This document shows, one piece after another, positions 12,306-22,550 of a stretch of DNA of 64,000 nt. This DNA comes from Diadema setosum. Taxonomy: Eukaryota; Echinodermata; Echinoidea; Diadematoida; Diadematidae. The position numbers and the translations under genes are program-made. The stretch spans positions 29,066,976 through 29,130,975 of the forward strand of contig CM067066.1 in NCBI GenBank assembly GCA_033980235.1. The letters run 5' to 3'. Numbering within the stretch: the first letter of the stretch is position 1; the number at the start of each line of letters is the position of its first letter. The notes below the pieces were generated by a model. The model was not told the DNA's origin, ran no database searches, and worked only from the letters and a program-made list of their open reading frames with translations.

Positions 12306-14108
12306 GATGCTATAAAGTCCATGACTGTCTCACTTGAATTTGATGACACCCTTATACCATCCTGTTCGTCTAGATTAACTTTAGAAATCAAAGTAACTTT
12401 GGTATGGTGTGAAATTGTACTTTAACTGACTCATCTGCGCTGAATGGCGCCTAGGCCGCTATACAGGCGAGCAGTCGGACATATTATCATTGGATTGGTG
12501 GAGATTTAGCCGTGGGAAACAATCGTGTGCAAGGCTGAGATCGGAAGGTTATGCGATAAAGATACTCGGCGAGTTTTGAGTTGAAGGTAGCGGACGATGA
12601 CATCTGTTTGTCAGTGCAATTGCTTTACAATTACATTCGTTTGTATGATTGTATTGAACTCTTCGTGACTATAGCATTCAAAGCTTTGATTTCTTTTGTT
12701 AATTTTCTATATCTAGATTCAATCTATTCTCCTACTGAATGAAATCGTGTCACAAGATACGCATTGGGTTTTAAAATAAGCGTTTGAATAAATAGATCTA
12801 ACGTTGACCTGCTGTCTGTGCGCTCAGTTCATGCACCTCTGTCCGTGAGAAGAAGAGCTAGAGTGCACTTCCCAGGCGCGACTTTGCTAATCTGCGACAG
12901 TGCGACTGAGATTCGGCGCCAGCCCCCGTGTACCCGAGCACCATCAACCGCACAATCGGTGACGCAGCCTTGACTGAAGTCTAATTGGCGAGGGATTCGT
13001 CGGTGATTTTTCGCTTTGGTCACATAAAGAAAAAAAAAAGTACTCTCATGTATGTATGATCACGGTAATATGTAAGCTTTTCCAGTGTCACGTTCATTAT
13101 TGAATCAATTTGGGCACGTTCGTTGTCGAAAGAGCAAAACATGAGATTGAGTACAAAATGATCATCTGTTGCATGTTCACCTAGGATAAGCTATCATACA
13201 TTGCTGCACTGTCACTTGATTAACAGAATGTTGTCTTTTGACATGATTCTGTTTTTTGATTCCCATGCAGTAGCGGTTCGTTATTTTAAAGTAACCCATT
13301 TTACTGTTCATAACAATTTTCCTTACCAAGTGGGCGTTTCTCATAATGAATTAAAGTGGACTGTTATATGCGAAAGGCCGAAAGTCCCTATCCATATCAT
13401 AACCAGAAAGTTTAGGTCCACACTAATCACAATAGTAATCACTTATCATTTTTTCTTTTTGATTCCCATATCTCTAGTTCATAGTAAAAAAGTGTCATTA
13501 TTTTACGTGTACATATTCACATGTTCAATTTATCACAATTTATCATAATTTATCACAAATACTACGATGGGACCACGGGTGTGTGCGGGAATATAAGAAA
13601 AGAATTCAAGCTCTTAGTAATAGTCTACAGACCTCCTCCTCACGATTAATGGCACATAGACAATTTCTTCTTCTTTTTTCTTCTTCCGCTTTTGTTTTCT
13701 TCTTCCTCCTCTTCTTCGACTCCGTCTTTTATTTCTTCTCTTCTTCTTTCTTTTCTATTTCCTGACATATTTTCTTTTTTTTTTCAGCATCACATTCCTG
13801 TTCATATTCTATTTATTTTTATTTTTCTTCTTCATTATCTTCTTCTCCTTATACTCTTCTCTCGTTCTTCTTGTTTTCTTCTTCAACTTCTTCTACTCTA
13901 TACCTGTAACTATTATTTCTATATCTTCTTTATCACCTTTTTACTTTTCGTCTGTGGATGTAATGCGATCACCAGACTCCGTAAAAGACGTGGTTCAATT
14001 TTTTTGTTTATTTTCTTACAACAGTGAAAAGTAATTCCCTATGCGTATGTTCATACCTGCATTTCGTCTTTGTCAGTCCATCAGTCTGTAAGTTCTATAC
14101 ACCTCCTT
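12302..14108. other. gene-free stretch, pyrimidine-rich at its end
   Basis: A GC-richer patch at 12790-13020 is open on both strands (64 codons minus) and has a CCAAT-type motif on the minus strand near 12983, but no gene model can be built. From 13630 to 13960 the plus strand is strongly CTT/TTC-rich, which gives spurious phenylalanine/serine/leucine frames. Confidence 0.45.
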
Positions 14109-14116
14109 GGTCCTAT
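14109..14116. other. 8-bp target site duplication, left (GGTCCTAT)
   Basis: GGTCCTAT lies immediately before the terminal repeat of the fold-back element and recurs exactly at 14700-14707 immediately after it. Confidence 0.9.
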
Positions 14117-14699
14117 GGGTGCTGTTCGTTATTCCGAAGGTTCGTTATTCGGAAGGTTCGCTATTCCGAAGGTTCGTTATTCGGAAGGTTCGTTATTCCG
14201 AAGGTTCGTTAATCCGAAACACACACATTCCCTATACCTAGAGTTTCGTTAATCCGAAAATGAAAAAGGGTTCGTTAATCCGAAAATTTGTGGCGTTATT
14301 CCGAAGGTTCGTTATTCCGAAGGCTCGTTAATCCGAAAATGAAATAGGGTTCGCTATTCCGAAGGCTCGTTTATCCGAAGATGAAATAGGGTTCGTTATT
14401 CCGAAGGTTTGTTAATCCGAAAATGAAATAGGGTTCGTTATTCCGAAAGTTCGTTGATCCGAAATGAAATTGGATCCGTAACGAACCTGCGGAATAACGA
14501 GCTTTGTTTCATTTTCGGATTAACGAACCTTCGGAATAACGAACCTTATTTCATTTTCGGATTAATGAACCTTCAGAATAACAAACCTTATTTCATTTTC
14601 GGATTAATGAACCTTCGGAATAACGAACCTTCGGAATAACGAACCTTCGGACTAAAGAACCTTCGGAATAACGAATATTCGAAATAACGAACTGTAACC
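14117..14699 (+). mobile_element. fold-back DNA transposon, copy 1, non-autonomous
   Basis: The 583-bp element starts GGGTGCTGTTCGTTATT. It ends with the reverse complement of GGTTACAGTTCGTTATT, so the termini match at 14 of 17 bases. It is bounded by a perfect 8-bp duplication GGTCCTAT. The left part (to about 14470) is a run of 16-21-bp units of the kinds TTCGTTATTCCGAAGG and TTCGTTAATCCGAAAATGAAA. The right part carries the same units in inverse orientation, so the whole can fold into a long hairpin. No transposase frame is present. An 8-bp duplication fits hAT, P or Merlin superfamilies; GG-starting termini lean towards Merlin, but this is inference. Confidence 0.88.
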
Positions 14700-14707
14700 G
14701 GTCCTAT
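14700..14707. other. 8-bp target site duplication, right (GGTCCTAT)
   Basis: Exact second copy of 14109-14116, directly after the terminal CTGTAACC. Confidence 0.9.
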
Positions 14708-15258
14708 TACCCTTTTCACATTCTGTTTCTACCCTGTTTTTCCCCCTTTGGGGCATGATGTGATCGTCGTGTGATAAGGATTGCGAAGCAGGGCTTTACC
14801 CGCTATCGATCCACAGACAAAGAGGGTGAATGATCGTGTCTTGATACACAGTCGTGACAGTCCATCATACTTCGTTGGATATTGTGTACTAGTATCGCAC
14901 AGGAAGTGTGGGTAATTACAGAAAGCAATATGATTCTTTATAACAATAATGCAATGTAGCCGCACGCCACTTTTCACGAGAAGTAATCTATAGGAGATGT
15001 AGGAGTTTGACTGTCTTACAGATATGATAGCGAAAGTGTGAAATTATACTTTGGTATTACACAGATAAATCGAAACAAACTGCCAATTTTCACTTTCATG
15101 ACATATAAAAGATTAGGACCCATCAGACAAAAGCAGCGAGTTGGAGCTGTAACTGACCTTAATTACCACAAAAGATCGTCTAAAGTTCGGTATAGCATAT
15201 TCAACGCAATTACAGCTTTTCAGCAGAACAGACGTACGGTATGGTATGATCATCAACA
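14708..15258. other. gene-free spacer
   Basis: Unremarkable AT-rich sequence between the fold-back element and the G-rich tract. No gene or repeat is supported. Confidence 0.4.
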
Positions 15259-15375
15259 AGGGCGCCGGGGGGGGGGGGGGGGGGGGGTGGGTGGGGGGAG
15301 GGGGGGGGGGGCAGGGGTGGCACTTGCCCCCCATACAAAATGTTGGGGGGGGGGCCCCCCAAAAAAAAAAAGTGC
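15259..15375. repeat. G-run / C-run low-complexity tract
   Basis: Successive G-runs of 21, 12 and 10 bases, a short palindromic stretch (GCACTTGCCCCCC) and an A12 run. The plus strand could form G-quadruplexes. Similar C-run plus A-run sequence ends the tandem array at 16841-16870, so the two may border one larger repeat. Confidence 0.75.
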
Positions 15376-15527
15376 CCCTAAGTAACAAAATTAATCACTG
15401 ATTTAAAGACCAAAATGAACAATAAAGGCATATTTCTTGTCTAAATGTTGTAATTTCATAACTGAAAATGCAAAAATTTTCGCCCCTAACGGGGGAAAAT
15501 TATGATACACTAACAACATACATTATT

Positions 15528-15577
15528 CTATCTACACACTAAATAGTAACTTATGAGTAAATTTAGTGTATAGATGG
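15528..15577. repeat. imperfect inverted repeat (stem-loop)
   Basis: CTATCTACACACTAAAT (15528-15544) pairs with 15561-15577 at 15 of 17 positions around a 16-base loop. Confidence 0.6.
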
Positions 15578-15803
15578 TAGCCTCGTGTCCTCGCGTGTGC
15601 CCGCTGAAACATACCTTTAGTAAACCTTACATTTTTCATTTTCTTGTTTGCTTTCTAGCAGTATAAGAATATTTTTTATTGTTCGAACGATGCGATCACG
15701 TTTAAGCTTTTAATGAGTACATTTCAGATAAATTGCAAAGTGAAAGTGGCTCGCTCGTTCTGCCCGTACTTACAGTAAAATGAAAAGTTTTCATAAGTTA
15801 TTA

Positions 15804-16850
15804 TCATAGTCCTTCGCAGTGATTTCTTTTACCATGTTTAATTCCTCAGAAATTTAATTTAAAATGCTCTATAAAAGCGACTTTTATACTCTGTTTTTAC
15901 AAAAAGTCCCTACCGTGGGAGGGGGTATCCCCTCCCACACCCTCCCCCGCTCGGTCGCTTCGCCCCTCGACGAGGATCTCACACCATCACAATACCCCCC
16001 CGTATGTTAAGATTTTTGATTTGATTTTGATTTATTTATTCACCGTAAATTCAGCATAAAAAAAAAGAGTACACTAAAAGTATGACAAGCAATATACAAC
16101 ATATGATCAACAGTAGAATAATACATAGAAAGCATCAAACTAATATGGAAAAGAGGAAGAAAACAAGAGAGGGAAATAAGCAACGAATATGTACGGTAGG
16201 ATAGCCCATTCAGCTCAGTCTGCGAAGACATGGCTGTTCTTCCAAGATCATAGTCCTTCCAACTGATTTTTTTTCAGTATGTTAATTCCATTGAAATTTA
16301 CTTTTAAATGTTCTATAAACGCGACTTTTATACTCTGTGTTTACAAAAAGTCCCTACCCCGCTCGATCGCTCGCTCCCTCGCCGAGGATCTCGCACCATC
16401 ACATTATTAATGTACTCCCGTATGTTATGATCATAGTCCTTCCAACTGATTTTTTCAATATGTTAATTCCCTAGAAATTTGCTTTAAATTCTCTATAAAC
16501 GCGACTTTTATACAAAAGTCCCTACAAAAAGTCCCTATCCCCCTCCCACACCCTCCCCCCGCTCGATCGCTTCGCTCCCTCGCCGAGGATCTCACACCAT
16601 CACAATTATTATGTACTCCCGTAACAAATGTAATAATCATAGTCCTTCGCACTGGTTATTTGTCACTATGTTTAATTCCTTAGAAATTTGCTTTTAAATG
16701 GTCTATGAAAGCGTCTTTTGTACCCTGTTTTACAAAAGCTCCCTACAGTGTGTGTGTGTGTGGGGGGGGGGGGGGTATCCCCCTTTCCACCACCCCCCCC
16801 CCCTCACATCGTCACATAAATGTGCCCCCGTTGAGATTTTGCCCCCCCCC
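15804..16850 (+). repeat. four-unit tandem array of about 180-210 bp units
   Basis: Units begin TCATAGTCCTTC at 15804, 16248, 16431 and 16637. Shared blocks in order are TTAATTCC...GAAATTT, CTATAAA-GCGAC-TTTTATAC, AAAAGTCCCTACC, CCTCCCACACCCTCCCCC, CGCTCGATCGCTTCGC, GAGGATCTCACACCATCACA and TACTCCCGTATGTTA. The units diverge moderately. The first is separated from the second by a retroposon inserted at 16013. The last ends in long C and A runs. No open frame spans a unit. Confidence 0.85.
16013..16243 (-). mobile_element. 5'-truncated retroposon (LINE or SINE 3' end) nested in the array
   Basis: The insertion interrupts the array between CCGTATGTTAAGA and TCATAGTCC, which are adjacent in the other units. 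Its plus-strand left end is TTTTTGATTTGATTTTGATTTATTTATTC, that is, a (CAAAAT)n-type tail on the minus strand. The short duplication AAGA flanks it (16009-16012 and 16244-16247). No reverse transcriptase frame remains; the 63-codon minus frame is not recognisable. Confidence 0.7.
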
Positions 16851-16922
16851 CCCAAAAAAAAAAAAAAACAAAACCAAAAACAACAACAACAACAACAACA
16901 AAACAACAACAACAACAAAACA
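16851..16922. repeat. A-rich (CAA)n tract
   Basis: A14 followed by CAA repeats with CAAAA interruptions. Open frames here (poly-Gln/Asn/Thr, or poly-Cys on the other strand) are repeat artefacts. Confidence 0.85.
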
Positions 16923-17551
16923 GAAGTGTTCCGGCGCGCTTGATCATCAAGAACTGCAAGGGGAATAAAATCCAAACATACACATGTGCATTGAGTGGAT
17001 TTAGACTCTGAAACACATCAGTGAAAGTTTGACAAAAATCGTACAATCCGTTCAAAAGTTGTGAATGGTTAAAGTTTTGGTGCAGCCATCGCTGACTGAG
17101 GAGAAGACTACGGTTGTGATGTCACGATTATCATACGGAAAACAACACAAAGAAAATGTAAAGAGAATTCCACAAAATAGCCTTGTCTAATGAAAAATAC
17201 ACATTCTTTTAAATTGTTACTTACATGATGTTAAGGGTATTATTATTTCCCTTCTTTCTGGAGCAGATAAGTCAAGTGCTCTGTCAATATGCTAGAGAAG
17301 TGAATATCATGTAATTTTCGTTGTATTTTCTTTATGTCATTGTCCAAGAGTGACGTCACGAAATGTTGTTGTGTTCTTCTAAAGCTGCTGCATTTACTCA
17401 ATCCACAAATAAATTGGGTTTCCTTCTCCTCTCAGAAAATATCTGATCAAGTGAAAAGCCAGTCAGGTAATCGCTTCTTCATAAATCTACATAATCATGC
17501 ATGTACAGATACAATCGCGCACTGGCAGCGACTCGCAAGGCTGAGCTACCA
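16923..17551. other. gene-free spacer
   Basis: AT-rich sequence without supported features. A TGACGTCA palindrome occurs near 17351 without other promoter context. Confidence 0.4.
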
Positions 17552-17559
17552 GTATACAC
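17552..17559. other. 8-bp target site duplication, left (GTATACAC)
   Basis: GTATACAC immediately precedes the element terminus GGTTACAG and recurs exactly at 17857-17864. Confidence 0.9.
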
Positions 17560-17856
17560 GGTTACAGCTCGTTATTCCGAAGGCTCTTTAGTCCGAAGAT
17601 TCGTTATTCCGAAGGCTCTTTAGTCCGAAGCTTCGTTATTCCGAAGGTTCGTTATTCCGAATTTCATTTTCGGATTAACGAATCTTCGGAATAACGAACC
17701 TTCGGAATAACGCCACAAACGTTCGGATTAACGAACCCTTTTTCATTTTCGGATTAACGAACCTCTAGGTATAGGGAATTTGTGTGTTTCGGATTAACGA
17801 ACCTTCGGAATAATGAACCTTCGGAATGGCGAACCTTCGGAATAACGACAGCACCC
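17560..17856 (-). mobile_element. fold-back DNA transposon, copy 2, opposite orientation
   Basis: This 297-bp copy starts GGTTACAGCTCGTTATT and ends with the reverse complement of GGGTGCTGTCGTTATT, so it is inverted relative to copy 1 at 14117-14699. It shares the same unit types and a distinctive block found at 14219-14300 in copy 1 (CACACA, CCTATACCTAGAG and TTTGTGGCG landmarks, here reversed). A perfect 8-bp duplication flanks it. It lacks much of copy 1's inverted interior, so it is a shorter internal variant. No coding capacity. Confidence 0.9.
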
Positions 17857-17864
17857 GTATACAC
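17857..17864. other. 8-bp target site duplication, right (GTATACAC)
   Basis: Exact second copy of 17552-17559, directly after the terminal CAGCACCC. Confidence 0.9.
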
Positions 17865-19539
17865 AAGGGCGGTGTAATGAGTAACTGAGATGTTGGTATG
17901 TTCCGCGATAAGATACTACAATCTGGAATATAGAGATTCCCTGGAGAGAATGGTTTAAACCCCAGCTAATATAGACACATGCCATTGCACTACGATCCCC
18001 TTAAGTATAAAGTTTAAATGGCGGAGTAAAAAACGAACGAAAAACAAAGTTCAGTGATGGCAAATATTGAAGTAATGTACCTGTTTTGTATTGTTTCCAC
18101 CGGAGAAAGGTAGAGAATAGTATCATTTAAGTCACAATGCCGCATCCCATTATTCATTCGTGCAATTTACAGTGTCTTCTCTTTCATTTTCGAAAAGTGT
18201 TGTGTGATATTGTCTTTGTACCAGCACTTACTATTCACGTTGTCATTTACAAAGCTGCGATCGTGCATTACATACGAGAACAGTTTAACAAAAGAAACGA
18301 ACAAAAACAAAGACAACAAGCAAGAAAGAGACACGGTTTTTCAAATTGTAGGGCAGAATATATGATTTGATTTGAAATGATATGAGCGAATTGTCTTTTA
18401 AATATTACAATATATTGTATATATATATATAAATAACTATGAAAATGAAGTTGAGAAGTGCTTTGCGAAAGGGGAAAATTCCCCTCTTCGGTAAAGACAT
18501 AATAATCATGCTGCTTAGTGGCTTAAGACAAACATAAACCAAACAAAACAAAACAGACTGCGTTTTGAAACCTCTCTCGTGAACTTAAATACAACGTTTA
18601 TTTTTGGCATAAATGTTTGTCTTTAGTTGAATATACCACACAGAACTTAAAAGACCGGAAGTGGTGTCAAATATCTAATAATTTCGTGTCTATTTGTCTC
18701 AACTCTTTTTTGTTTGTATTTTCTTCTTTCTTTCCTGTGTAATGAATTTCTCCGCTTATCTTCTCTGTATGATCGATTGATGTGTGAATAAGGGTTCTTT
18801 TATCACTTTTCACAATAGTACGTTGCATTTGCTATGATTTGCTTTGGATGCCATTACCATACATATTACGTTACTCTGCACATCGTTGCCATAGACGATG
18901 ATGTCACTATTTATCATATCATGTTGGCCGAATATATTCTCATTTTCATTGATTTTTTCCTCAAATTCCCCCTTTTCAATCAAATGTTTGTGTTTCTGTG
19001 ACTCCTTTTCTTCTGTTTTGATGTTCTTTAAAACATTCTTTGACTTTGTTTATTCGCTTGACTGCTTGTTAACGGCTTCCCTTTTTTTGATTCATTTTCT
19101 CGCCATCTATGCAGTCCGCTCGTTCTAAGTACACTGGTACTGTGCAGGGTATTTTTCTCGTTGTGTTTGAAGCATTTATTTCATCTTCTGGCAGCCGAAC
19201 GTGGGCTTTATTTAATTGCAATTCGATTCTCTGATGACGAGTTGCTCTTTCACTTCGGTCAGGACTGCCGCGTCATAAAAGTGCGGAACTCCGCGGAGTT
19301 CATGCTGCGTGCGACTCGGGTGAGCAACGGTCGGGGGAATCCCTCCTTTAGCTCTGAGTCAACAGAGCTATTTCGGCTGGGCGAGCGGTTCCGCGGATTT
19401 GTGATGTTTGTGCGTTACCCATGAAAAAAAAAAAAAAGAACGACCACAGCCAAAACAGGTGGTACACTGTTGAACACAGTTACCTTTTTGAAAACTGGCT
19501 CAATCGTTTGTATATTATGTTCGAATCACAGAGAATTTG
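17865..19539. other. gene-free stretch with a GC-rich patch
   Basis: Mostly AT-rich. From about 19190 to 19425 the base composition is markedly richer in CpG and G+C. This patch contains the 16-bp perfect palindrome GAACTCCGCGGAGTTC at 19286-19301. An 87-codon plus frame covers it without a recognisable domain. A short (TA)n lies near 18417-18432. Confidence 0.45.
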
Positions 19540-20127
19540 TTATGATTTGATTTGGTTTTAGCGTTTTAACGACACAAATTGAAAATTATCATTGATATTA
19601 CGAGGGAAACAATTCCACACAATTGGCATGATAAATGTGTGGAATAACCTGAAGATTAATATATCATACAAACAGACGTAAATGTTGCAACTAAAACCAA
19701 GTTCAACGTGCTTGCAGCCTTTTGTAACATACATGTAAACTGAATATGTTGTTTTTGTCGTTTGTTTGCTCATTTCCATCTGAGAAGATGGCTGGATAGC
19801 GCATATTCAGCTATGTCAAGCTGGTCTTCCATCGGGTCCAGTCACAGTGTCAGTTTTAATGTGAGGTGGGACCACTTCACCGGGTTAAACACCCTGCTCT
19901 TTGCGATTAATGAATGAAGCGGGATCTTTTACGTGCATGAGTTGTGACTCTCTCATACAAGGGACCTCCATTTTATGTCCTATCCGAGGGACAGAGGGTT
20001 TTGCCTCTTGCTAAAGGCCGGGGACGGTATGATTACACGCGACATTGCTCAGTCCAGACTCGGGTTCGAATTCGGGTCCTTAGGATCGTGAGGCAGACGC
20101 GCTACCGACTGAGCCAACTCACCGCCC
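19540..20127 (-). mobile_element. tRNA-derived SINE, near full length
   Basis: Read on the minus strand, the head starts at about 20127 with GGGCGGTGAGTTGGCTCAG. It has a pol III A box TGGCTCAGTCGG (plus 20105-20116) and a B-box-like AATTCGAACCC (20062-20072). A conserved central body follows, recognisable by ACGTAAAAGATCCC and GAAGACCAGCT landmarks. The end is an A/T tail of CAAATCAAATC type at 19543-19556. The length of about 590 bp suggests a composite SINE whose 3' end comes from a LINE. A truncated relative lies at 46048-46220. Confidence 0.8.
20062..20116 (-). promoter_or_regulatory. internal RNA polymerase III promoter of the SINE (A and B boxes)
   Basis: A box TGGCTCAGTCGG at 20105-20116 and B-box-like AATTCGAACCC at 20062-20072, both read on the minus strand at tRNA-like spacing of about 32 bp. 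The downstream part does not complete a tRNA cloverleaf, so this is a SINE promoter and not a tRNA gene. Confidence 0.7.
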
Positions 20128-20643
20128 TTGAGGGTTCGAAGTGATCTTAGTGAAAAAGAAGATAAGAAAGGAATATGATGAGTGTTATACTGTCTTTGTT
20201 GAAGAGGAGGATTAAGTGGACGGACGAATAAGAACGAATTTATCGCACCTGCATTATCAGCTCAGACGAGAAGTGTTTTCCACAACCATTAGCAAAACAC
20301 TTCCGGGTGACGAATTTGGTGCGTACAGTGTACCTCCTGTTCTGGAAACACATGAAGTTGGTCTTTTTTTTTTCTCCTTTTAGGATCTTAAAGCGATGAT
20401 CTGTTCCATATGAATCACACACTAGTCATAATTATAGCTTCATGGCTATCTGCAGCCTTACCCAATGTCATTTTTTTTTTCACGAAATCATGTAATATCA
20501 TATTCATAATAACCCCATTTTCCCCGATATATTTGCGGAAGTGCACAGTAAATTCTAAATGTTTTTTTTTTTTTTATGGCATTGTGTGAAAATCATTCCA
20601 TGAAAATGACATGAGTTATATATATATATATATAAATAAATAA

Positions 20644-20712
<69 letters not shown>

Positions 20713-22084
20713 GACAAAAAAGTAAGTTTCAAAATTAATATGAGTCTCATCCTCACATTTTGTCTATTCAATCATCACCATGGAATCTATACCTTGATGT
20801 ATAATTTTGCTGAACCAGTTGCACTCTCTGAATATTATTAAGATTATTATGCAATATTATATGCTCTCTGAATATCATAATATTCTTATAACATTGGCAC
20901 TTTGAACTTCATTTAAGTTTCGTCAATTAATTTTCATTTCCAAACAAAGTGCTAAATGCGTACATAATCAAAGTTTATAATAAACTGCAACCCCCCCCCC
21001 AAAAAAAAAAGTCCATGGCCAATGTCACATACTGACCGTGATTGTATTTTAGAGAAGAAACAATGAGAGCCAGTAGAACAGTAACCGGTGTTTGTTTGGT
21101 TTTTTTTTCTCTCTCTCTCTCTCTTGGAACAGTCAACTTCGAGAATTGAAATGTAGGAAATTTCATGGAAGCACACGGCTTGTAAATTGGAAGATGGAAA
21201 ATGCACATTCATATATAGTATTATGACAGAAACGCAGGCATACATATCAAACACACATGTACATACATGTAATAAAAAAAAAATAGAAAAATCTTATTGC
21301 AGACGCAAAGGGGAAAATACCCTGCGGATATAAAAACATACTCCAGCTAAAGATTTCTTTTTGTATTATCGACGCAATCATTTTACGCGATTGTGTAATT
21401 TACACCAAAAACAGAACGAAACACAGTCAAACGACATTCTAAACAGATAAGATACAAAGTGTACAAATGTATCATGTTCAAGAAAAAAAAATCCAACCTT
21501 GAAATAAACAGAGACTAGAAACCACTCAGCTCCTCTCTGGGTATATTTTCTTTCTCACCCCCTTCTCTCTAAATCATTGTATATTCTAGTAGGCCTATAC
21601 ACAATGATTATGTAAATATTCTAATAGTCTGTCGGAGCAGTGCAGGTTGTCACGTTCGCACAACAAACTAATAATACCGCCTCTCCCCCTTGACCTAGAA
21701 GACGACAATTCAGATGAACTTTCAAGACTATCTATCCCATCACGTTTGCATCATTTCTATTTCCAGTCAAATCATAATGAGAAGACACAAGGATGGAGAA
21801 GTATCAGCCATGGAATTAGTAATGCTGATATCACATTTACATTCACATGTTTATGCTCTCCTAAGTCCTTTTTCATTTTGATATTTCGTCACATGATGGT
21901 ATTAATGTCGTAGATATAATGAGCGGTCACATGCATGATGAATGGTAGTGACATGAATGATCGCGGGGTATCAAAACCGATACAAACATAGCATTATCAA
22001 GTATGCGCCTTTCCTAATTGGCGGCGTAGTAAATAATTTACAGCAAGGGAGTTCATTTTACACGTCGCACATGATCAGACGAGA
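20128..22084. other. gene-free stretch with microsatellites
   Basis: Holds T-runs, the TA/TG compound repeat at 20616-20711, a C10-A10 run at 20990-21010, and a (CT)n near 21111-21124. A local duplication of a CTCTCTGAATAT-containing segment lies at 20825-20890. No gene is supported. Confidence 0.45.
20616..20711. repeat. compound (TA)n-(TG)n microsatellite
   Basis: About 50 bases of TA with two AAATAAAT interruptions, followed by about 44 bases of TG. Confidence 0.95.
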
Positions 22085-22089
22085 CATTG
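22085..22089. other. target site duplication CATTG, left
   Basis: CATTG precedes the MITE terminus and recurs at 22546-22550. Confidence 0.6.
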
Positions 22090-22545
22090 ATCGGTTACAC
22101 ACGAGAGAAAATTCGTAACTTGAATCATCATTGTAATGATGATTGCAATTCGTCTTTAGAATTATCGGACCTTACACACGCTCGCTCGAAAACTGTGATT
22201 AGAATTCGAATTCTCGAGCGAAGGCGTTACGTAATCCTTGGTGACTTTTCAATCAAAACAACGAGGTTCTATAGCGCGTATTATCTACGGAAGTGCTTGA
22301 AAGGTCACGTAAGCTCCGCCCATCAAAAGATGTTTTGGAGGTCAAGCATTACACACGCAAATTTCGCACCGTAATTTGAGTGAAACTTCACTGGAATTCA
22401 CCTCCGGAGTAGAATTTGAATTCGTGATTGTGATTAGCATTCGTGATTCTAATTTGCTTCCACACGTGCTAAAAATTCGTCATTAGAATTATTTTTCACT
22501 GGAATCATCATTCAAATGACGAATTTTTGACCGTGTGTAACCGCT
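22090..22545. mobile_element. 456-bp MITE with ACACACG-type terminal repeats
   Basis: It begins ATCGGTTACACACG and ends with the reverse complement of AGCGGTTACACACG, matching at 13 of 14. Looser inverted similarity continues inward for about 80 bp (AAATTCGT, TTGAAT, ATGATGATT and AATTCGTC landmarks in both arms). CATTG flanks both sides as a 5-bp duplication. Internal palindromes include AGAATTCGAATTCT. No transposase frame. Superfamily is not assigned: 5-bp duplications occur in few families and the termini are not diagnostic to me. Confidence 0.78.
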
Positions 22546-22550
22546 CATTG
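22546..22550. other. target site duplication CATTG, right
   Basis: Exact second copy of 22085-22089. Confidence 0.6.

Noticed and set aside
14024..14639. Repetitive frames with RRFVIRKV or NLRNNEP motifs
   Set aside because: They translate the fold-back repeat units; no protein is implied.
20062..20127. tRNA gene
   Set aside because: A and B boxes are present but the 3' acceptor half is missing and a SINE body follows.
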